A stretch of 64,000 bases of DNA from Sodiomyces alkalinus F11 (Eukaryota > Ascomycota > Sordariomycetes > Glomerellales > Plectosphaerellaceae), in assembly GCF_003711515.1 (NCBI RefSeq), contig NW_021167081.1, positions 1,104,236 through 1,168,235 of the forward strand, read 5' to 3'. The stretch's first letter is position 1. Each line of letters starts with the position of its first letter. Made by a program: the position numbers and the translations under genes. The notes beneath the pieces were generated by a model. The model had not been told where the DNA came from and searched no databases. It worked only from the letters and a program-made list of their open reading frames with translations. This document shows, piece after piece, positions 57,023 through 64,000 of this stretch.

Positions 57023-57979
57023 ATATGCCCCATGAGGGCGACAAATGCACGTCCTATATATATATGTATGGCCTTGGTGTATGTTAGCGGGAATAGACCA
57101 CGAAATCGATGGCATGCGTCTTGACGTCGGACGCCTACTCGGGGGGAGGAGGGCAAGCGGAGCAATTCAGAAAAACGCGAAAGTAAAGATTTTATCCACA
57201 GTTTGACCCCTGCAGGGGCCGTTTCAGCATTGCAGAATTCTTATGGCTGTTCATCATGTTTGCTTGGTGCATTGTGTGCGTGTGTGTATGTGTGTGTGCG
57301 CTGGTTTGGACCAAAGAGAATACATACCTGTATAAGATTAGCGAGTCTCATGGGACCAGTATAGCAACTGACAAGCAATCACACATATTCGTGATTGACA
57401 GTTCAGCCAAATATCCGGAAGGAGTAGTAATGGCGAGAGGAAAGGAAGTACGAAGGAGAAACCAACGGGAGTAAAAAAGCAAATGAACCGGCCTTTTAAT
57501 TAGAAGGATGACTAATCAATCACTCGACTTCGACCATTGGACGCCGTAACTGATAAGGTCTCGTCGGTACCAGATCGCTATGCCTAAGGTACCTCGTACC
57601 TTATTATTTACCAACCTAGGTAGAGCGTGGAATGACGAGACAAAGTCGCGACAATTGTTGTTCGAGGCAGGAAAAAGAAACATTTATACACCAGAAGACA
57701 AGTAATTCCATATGATTGGGGTATACGGAATGCAAAGACGTCGCTTTCCAACTTCCTGAAATACAGGTACAATTGGCATCTCGACCTTGGCCTGGTAATT
57801 TGCAAATGAGGCCTAACAGGCAATGCGGCACCCTCGGCAGTCTACGAGACTTGGTAGAGGATGTTACACGCAACTCCCACTATCGTGCCTGTGACCTACC
57901 TAACGAGGACTCTGCCCGGCCAAAGGAAAGAAAAAGCCACAGCGCCAAAGAAGCCGACCACTAGCCACACATCGAACCA
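57023..57979. other. Convergent intergenic region AKR / dynein intermediate chain
   Basis: 950 nt with an imperfect (TG)n tract at 57274-57300 and AGGTACCTCGTACCTT at 57587-57602. No supported open frame. Confidence 0.6.
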
Positions 57980-60151
57980 TTACACCATCATTGCCCCATT
58001 GACGCCAACAGCCTCGACCCTATTCACAAGCTTCTTGACGTTGGTCCATTCCTCCGCCTTGAGGTCATCTCGCCCTCCCAACCCGGAAGCAACCTCGAAG
58101 ACCGTCAGAGTTCCGTCGATGCCACCAGTAGCCAGGCGTTTGCCCTCGGTAGGTTCCCACGCCAGCTTATTCAGGCTCTTGGAGAGCATGGCCCTCCCGT
58201 CCTTGCGAGCGCTCGGCGATATCCGCGCAACCGGTTCTTCCGTCTCGACCGTGATGTCCCACAACTCCAGCCACCCGGCCCCATCCACGAGGGCGAAAAC
58301 GCCCGGTTTGATAGGCGACCACTTCGCATCGTAGACGACGTCCTCGCGGACAAAGTCGAGCAGGGGCGACACGGCGCCCTCGTTGCCGGCCGTCGACGTC
58401 GCCGCGGGCGCCCGCACCTTCCATAGCCGGACGCTCCAGTCCAGCGACGAGGAAAGGACCAGGTCGCCCAGGTCGACGGGCCCGCGCGCCGGGTGGAAAT
58501 CGACCGACATGACCGGCGCCGTGTGGCCCTTATAGCTGAACCGCGTGTCGATCCCCGCCTTGGCGCCCGCCCTGTCGTACCTGTGGCACGGGAAGATCGA
58601 ACCCTCCTCGCTGCCCACGAGGAAAAACGTCGGGTCGGCTTGCGGGAACGCCATGGAAGTCGGGCTGACGTCCTCAATCTTGTACGCCGGCGGTGCCTTG
58701 AGCTCGAGGAGCTCCTGGGGCTGCGCGAACACCTCCATGCTCCAGCCACACACAACTCCATCCGTTGAACAGGAAATGATGTTGTTCGCGTTTTGTGTAC
58801 CGACAATGTCGACAGAGTAGATGGGATGCGTGTGTCCGTACCCGGTGAGAGGGGTCTTCTGGACGGGAGCGCCCGATTTGACCCTTGTATCCCACAAGAG
58901 AACTTGCCCGCTGTAGGACCCGCCCACGATGAGGTTGCGATGGTGGGGTGAGAACTTGGCGGTGAGAACGTCGGATTGGGCGTGGAAGACAAACTCGGGC
59001 CTGTCGTGGAGGCCGAGACTCCAGACCAGGACAAGCCCGTCCGGCTCGTGCGGTGCTGTGGGATTCTTGGTATAGGACGCCAGCATCAACTCGGGGAAAT
59101 GAGGAGAGAAATCGATGGAGCTGATCATTCGCTTCTTGGTCCACCGTTCGTCGAAGAATTGGGCCACCTCCTTTACCCTGTGTCGTCCCTTACCACCAGT
59201 GTTTCCACTGTCCTCATCTTCGTCCTCCACGTCCTGGCCCTGCAGGGCGTAGTCGGTAAGAACGTCATATTCCTGGTCGAGTGCTCGCTCGATCACTTTG
59301 GTGGCCTTGTCGAGAAAGCCCGAGAATTCGTCCGAGGCGGTGACGGCATCTAGTTCCTCGTCGGTCAATTTTCGCAAGGGGTAGTTCACCGATTGTGACT
59401 CCGGCTGAGCCGCGCCGTCCTTCGGCCCTTCTCGTGCCGCCTTGAGTTCCTCCTCGACTTCTTTCCGGATGTTCTGCCGTAGCTCCTCTTCTCGGTCTCG
59501 TTCCCTCCGGCTCTGCCTCTTGTTCGGCGTCGATGTTACGCCGGGAAGATCTTCGCTGTCGGAAAGGGAGTGCGCACGGGTCCTGTTCGGTGTTGCCCAT
59601 TCCCCTGTTGTCTGCACGGCCTTGCTATAGGAGAAGACTTCTTTGACGGGTGACGGCGGGCATTGGAAGACGGTCGTCGAGGGTATCGTTGTCATAATGA
59701 GTGGTGGCGCTGGAGGCGCTGGAGGCGCTGCGACTGTTTGACCGGCAGCCGAGGCAATGGCATACTCTGATGTCTCATTGCTGAGTTCGCCTGCGCTCAG
59801 CACGCTGTTTGGTCGGCTTCCTCTTGGGCCGGGCGATCCTGCGCCTCCCGTGGTCGAGCCCGGTCTGCTTTCACCGACCAAGGTATTGATAAGAGCTTCT
59901 ATATCGTGGCGACTGTTGCGACCCGGCGTCGGTGCGACTATCTATTGGTGTCGTCAGGGGTGTCGTCAGGGGGGGGGGGGAACAAGAACGCCTAGGCCAA
60001 CGACATGACATCGCAAAACAAAACGAACCTCGCCTGGACTGCCTATGCTAGGGCGACCACCTGTCGTTTGGCTCGCTCGAAGTTCTCTCTGCCGCTTAAG
60101 CTCTGCGAGCTTTGCCCTTTTTGCAAGGATCTCATCTCGACGTGATTGCAT
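57980..60151 (-). CDS. Cytoplasmic dynein intermediate chain
   Basis: Two exons: 60151-60029 and 59941-57980, intron 87 nt; 694 residues. The protein links dynein heavy chain to dynactin and the light chains for minus-end transport. The N-terminal helix MQSRRDEILAKRAKLAELKR is the dynactin p150/NudE binding segment of the family; it is followed by GRNSRHDIEALINTLVGESR. YSKAVQTTGEW resembles the fungal LC8 light-chain site. The C-terminal half has six to seven WD40 repeats, for example VLVWSLGLHDRPEFVF, VLLWDTRV, SVRLWKVRAP and LELWDITVE. Intron 1 has a GTTCGT donor and contains a G10 run and a tandem 12-nt duplication on the plus strand; it joins GSPGE to IVAPTPGR in frame. The upstream GTG-initiated extension was rejected in favour of the ATG. 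Confidence 0.95.
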
Positions 60152-60560
60152 GATGCCCACTCCTCAAGCCCATGGCGGGAGAACTCCCAAGCTTTATATG
60201 GCGGCGATAGTCGGGGGCTGTGGATTCGTTGGCGCTACGACAGTCGGATGGAGGTCGGAAATACCACAGCGGAATCGATGGGAAAAGGCCTGCAAGGGGA
60301 AAAGACAGAATGTGCTGAAATGGTACGCTATGAGCAGATGGAGACAGGCGTTCGGACTCGGTTGGCGGTGGATTTCTTTCAGTATTACCGCGTTGTCGCG
60401 ACCAAAGGGGATAATTAGCAGCACGGGCCACATGCCCCTGTCTGACGTGACAGCTGTTCCTGCGTTGACCACTTGCTGGCCCGTACGGGAAATAGCTTCT
60501 GAATTTACGCGTGACTTCGGTAAAAATGCGGTAAAGATCACGGTACGTAATCAGGGAGGT
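60152..60560. other. Upstream region of dynein intermediate chain
   Basis: About 400 nt of normal composition, including CATATAAAGC on the minus strand 45 nt from the start codon. No second gene seen; this is the last unique DNA before the repeat island. Confidence 0.5.
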
Positions 60561-60571
60561 TACAGCTCAAC

Positions 60572-60615
60572 TGACCATTGCCCCCCCCTGCTCACCCGAC
60601 CATTGCCCCCCTGCT
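60572..60615. repeat. Two tandem GACCATTGCCCCCC units
   Basis: Two near-identical units (60572-60592 and 60598-60615) sharing GACCATTG, a C run and CTGCT, at the junction between gene DNA and the degraded repeat. Confidence 0.7.
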
Positions 60616-60797
60616 AGCGTAGAACTGACCTAACCTGACTATTGCTATGGCCTTTACGTCTCGCCCGACCATTACACGCTAAGCTAACAGTAATGGTCTG
60701 GTGAGGTTAACGGGACGGAAGTGAATCGCTGCCGTAATAGTTACTATAGGGAATTGAAACTGGACTATTTCAGGACTATTTCCGGACCTATTCAGGA

Positions 60798-60856
60798 TAT
60801 AATACCCAGGTCACGTGATATACAGGACCTATTATAATACCCAGGTCACGTGATAT
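60798..60856. repeat. Two direct repeats of 24 nt with CACGTG core
   Basis: Copies at 60798-60821 and 60833-60856, identical, spacing 35 bp, each carrying ACCCAGGTCACGTGATAT. Just before them short GGACTATTTC units repeat (60762-60797). Such arrays are common in subterminal parts of DNA transposons. Confidence 0.75.
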
Positions 60857-61269
60857 ATTAGGGCAGGAGCCGAGTAATAATAATCACTGCCTAAATAAAT
60901 CCTAATAGCTTCTATAACTTAATTATAACACCACCAGATCGTGTTTACTTTTTAGTATTTACGCTTTATAATAACAAATAAGTCAGCGATCATAATATTA
61001 TCAGATTCATTTATAACTAGCATACTCTATTATTAAGTCTTTTATTATTTATCTTCGCTATCATTCTAGTCGTTAATCATAGCGAAAAAGTACTCGTAGA
61101 TAGCCGAGTACTAGTGGTACCTGAATAATAAGTAAGGTCGTCGCCTAGGCTTACCTGGTTACGAAACGAACGATATAAGTTACTATTTAGATTTAATTCG
61201 GGATCTATTTAGGATCTATTCTAATAGTATCTAGGAGGGTTAAGTAAAGGTTACTGCTAGAGAGCTCTA

Positions 61270-61630
61270 CTATCGCTATAAGGTGGAAGATGGCCGTCTA
61301 TGCTATATTATGAGTATTCTATTATGGTTTTCCGATATAATTGAATAGTTCCTGACACTTAAATAGTCGACTACCTACTCGATTACCAGTTTGCTGAAGA
61401 AGCATCTTAAACAGTCTCATGCTCTGACTTCGGCGGCGGCGGTAAAGGGTGTATTATCTTCAGCCAATAACCAGGAGGCTACATGTATATTGGACTAGAG
61501 TAGTGGCTTAATATATTAGTGGTTATACTAACTATAATACTAGAATTTTACCGACGTCTGTATACTCTAGCTTACAATAAGGAAGTTACTATTTAGACAC
61601 TAACTAAGAGTATAGCCTATCGTCGTACTA
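61270..61630 (+). pseudogene. Possible hAT-type transposase relic
   Basis: One plus-strand frame keeps a protein-like text interrupted only by TAG/TAA, as RIP makes from CAG, TGG or CAA. SITSLLKKHLKQSHAL resembles the His part of a BED zinc finger, and further on a NFTDV...RKLL segment resembles the hAT motif PFS-V-E-x-x-x-F-R-x-L. Weak evidence; another transposon type is possible. Confidence 0.35.
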
Positions 61631-63164
61631 GTATACTCCTATTCGCCCCCGTGAAGGGCGACGGTACTATATATTTTACCGACCTTACCTGCCTATATCC
61701 TTTACTAATATTCCTAAAGTACGACCACGATTAAATGAAGGAGGTAGCTGGATATACCCTGGGCTAGCTTTATAGTTTTTACCGTCTCCAGTAGAGGGAG
61801 AATTACCCCCTTTACTAGAGGGATGATAGGTGCTTGGTATAGGGAAGCTTCCGCTATCCAGATAGCGGCTTAGGCGCCGCTGAATAGAAGGCGCATAGCC
61901 TTCGTCTTTAGCTAGAGGCCGGCCGTTCTATTTCTTAGCCGCGCCCCCGTACGCCTACCTTAGAGGACTCTGAATAATAATTTTCCTTTTTGTTTTTGCT
62001 GGTAAATAATAAAAGCTACGACGAAATGAACTTTTTATTATAATAATTAAAATTCTTAATAAAAAGAATTTATAAACTCTGTAGATAACTTAATTATATA
62101 TAATAATATAAGCTTAATAGTATATTAAAATATACTAAACTTATAGCAATAGTATCTTAAATTATAAGAAATATTTAAATATAATATAGTATATATAGTA
62201 TAATAATATCTCCTAGAAATACTTATAAACCTATAGATAATTAGTTCTAATATATTAGTTAAAATATTTTTAATCTATATATTAAAGGGTTTTAATATTC
62301 TAAATATATCCATATAAAGTTAAAAAATAGCTTAGTATTCAAAAGAATCTTATATAGATAATAAAACTTTATATTATATATCAAAGTCGATTTAGATATA
62401 TATAAACTTATAAAAGACTTATATCTATATATATATATACATATACTTTACTTATAGTATCAACCTTCTTATATAAATATATATAATACGCTTTTTAGCT
62501 ATTCACCTTATTATAGATATTAAAAGTAAGTTAATATAGATTAAGCTCTATACCTACGCTTAGAAGTATAAATAATGATATAAAAACAGAATAGTAATTA
62601 CTATTGTAAAATAAGTCCCTTACTACCTATTATATAGGATTTATATTTATTATAGTAATTAGTTTTATATTACTATAATAGCTTTATTCTAATAACTTAA
62701 TTAAAGTAAACGCTATAATCTATTTTATTTATATAGATTAAGAAGCTTTACTACTATTATTATAAATTATAAGTATAAATAATAATAGTTATAATATATA
62801 TAGCTTAGTAACCCGGCTTCTTTTTATATAAATATAGCCTATTTAACGAATATACCCTATCTAGATATATCTTTAGCTAGCCTATACTTTAAAACTTAAA
62901 GGGTCTAGGATTTAATATACCCTATCTAGGTATATATCTTTATATAGCTAGTATTATAGAATCTAATAATTCTAGGATTTACGGGGCGACCTCTATTATA
63001 ATAAATAGGGTATTATAAAAATATTAATACGCTTATAGCGTACTATAGAAAACCCCCCTTTATAGGGGTATACTATCGTAATAGAGTAAATATAATAAGA
63101 ATAGTTAGATTAAGTGGTTTAAAGTATTTATACTAAAGTTATAAGAACGCGTAGAAATGTATTA

Positions 63165-63226
63165 AAAGACGTATAGTTCTAGGAGGCAAAAGTTATTATA
63201 CCCGAAATCCTACGGATATCTACTAT
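63165..63226 (+). repeat. Second copy of repeat fragment seen at 20587-20646
   Basis: Shares the ACGTATAGTTCTAGGAGGCA stretch and following TACCCGA/AATCCT/ATATC pattern with the 20.6-kb fragment, same orientation. Confidence 0.5.
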
Positions 63227-63352
63227 CTATACCTAACCGTAAAAACGGTTATTTGGTTATTTTACCCCTAAAGGAGGTTTATTTAATACTATAGGGGTAT
63301 ACCGGCTAATCTAAGGAGGAGGCTATACCCTCTTATATATCTATAAAAGATA

Positions 63353-63378
63353 CCCGCTATATACGTGGATATAGCGGG
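63353..63378. repeat. Perfect 10-bp inverted repeat
   Basis: CCCGCTATAT and its exact complement flank a 6-nt loop (ACGTGG). It lies in the RIP-affected island; a role as a transposon end or hairpin is possible but unproven. Confidence 0.7.
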
Positions 63379-64000
63379 CCTACTATAATACTTACGCAGT
63401 TATATTCGGAACCGGAGATAATACCCTTATAATCTAATCGATTTACTTAGAGAATTACTAGTTAGCCAGGATTCCCTAGAATATACCCTTATAAGATATA
63501 TTCAATATAATACCGCTACGGGGCCGATACGTCCTTATAGAGGACTTTAACCTATACTACCCCTTATAATTATAGCCACCGCGGTATTACCCCTAAGCCG
63601 ATACCCTGCTTACCTTTACGACCCGGTAGAACCTAGACCTAATAACCCCCTCCCCCGGAATAACTATATAGTACTGCCTAGACCGGCATACTAGTACTAT
63701 TAACCTTATATAAGTAATATAAGGGCTCCGCTACGATTTTAGCGGCCCGGATAAGACCGTTATCAGGTTAGACTACTACTTATAGATAGCCTAAATCCTT
63801 ATAAAGACGGATACTATACCGATTACCGCGATAATACTACCACGGAACCTAGCTAGGCCCCGCTAGGTCTAAAAAGACTAACCCTTTATAGGTCCCTTAG
63901 CTTACCGCTATATAGTTATAGTAGACCGGCCCCCTTATAATACTAGAAGATATTAACTTAGTATTAGATAACGTAATAAAGGACCTTACGACCTTAGCCG

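Larger units (their letters stand above)
60620..64000. mobile_element. RIP-degraded repeat/transposon island, no intact gene
   Basis: From about 60.6 kb to the window end every frame is broken by TAA and TAG. GC content falls to roughly 15 percent around 62.0-62.5 kb. In 63481-63960, where GC is moderate, I count about 7 CA or TG dinucleotides in 480 nt, against roughly 60 expected for even composition, while TA is abundant. That is the mark of repeat-induced point mutation (C to T at CpA). Parts read as remains of a DNA transposon; others are not assignable. Confidence 0.85.

Noticed and set aside
56027..57115. 362-codon minus-strand open frame opposite the aldo/keto reductase
   Set aside because: Antisense shadow; Val/Gly/Leu-rich repetitive translation without family similarity.
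61990..63000. Mitochondrial DNA insertion because of extreme AT content
   Set aside because: No mitochondrial gene, tRNA or conserved intron core is visible, and the CA/TG depletion of the flanks points to RIP instead.

Overview
The window is nuclear DNA of a filamentous ascomycete (Pezizomycotina), most likely a Sordariomycete. Genes carry several short introns (53-200 nt) with GTANGT-type donors. The gene set fits this group: CRZ1-type factor, alternative oxidase, eIF3d plus eIF3j, RIM15. The right end is an AT-rich tract depleted in CA/TG, as left by repeat-induced point mutation (RIP). I could not name the species.

I support 18 protein-coding genes with exon models. Left third: partial CRZ1 (-, runs off the left edge), alternative oxidase (-), eIF3j/HCR1 (+), MDM31 (-), PNO1/DIM2 (+), eIF3d (-), a class-B bHLH factor (-). 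Middle: mitochondrial P5C dehydrogenase (-), a nine-exon PhoD-like phosphatase (-), a small secreted CVNH protein (-), an MFS transporter of phosphate-transporter type (-), RIM15 kinase (-). Right: an unrecognised AT-hook protein (-), peroxisomal MaoC dehydratase (+), tubulin cofactor E (+), CCCH zinc-finger protein (+), aldo/keto reductase (+), dynein intermediate chain (-). From about 60.6 kb to the right edge there are no intact genes, only degraded transposon sequence.

There is no operon or secondary-metabolite cluster. Functional themes recur: translation and ribosome assembly (eIF3j, PNO1, eIF3d within 9 kb), mitochondrial metabolism (AOX, MDM31, P5CDH), phosphate/nutrient response (PhoD-like phosphatase, MFS transporter, RIM15), calcium/stress signalling (CRZ1).

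The most interesting signals are: (1) an internal duplication of the mitochondrial presequence of alternative oxidase; (2) two CGG-N7-CGG sites upstream of that gene matching the Neurospora alternative-oxidase induction motif; (3) an apparent GC-AG intron in tubulin cofactor E; (4) a RIM15 receiver domain lacking the phospho-acceptor Asp, plus a roughly 170-residue activation-segment insert; (5) the RIP-degraded repeat island with a probable hAT relic and a fragment shared with 20.6 kb. I found no CRISPR, rRNA or convincing tRNA, and no clearly new multi-gene system. All exon boundaries were read by hand from splice signals, reading frame and remembered family motifs; none is backed by RNA data.
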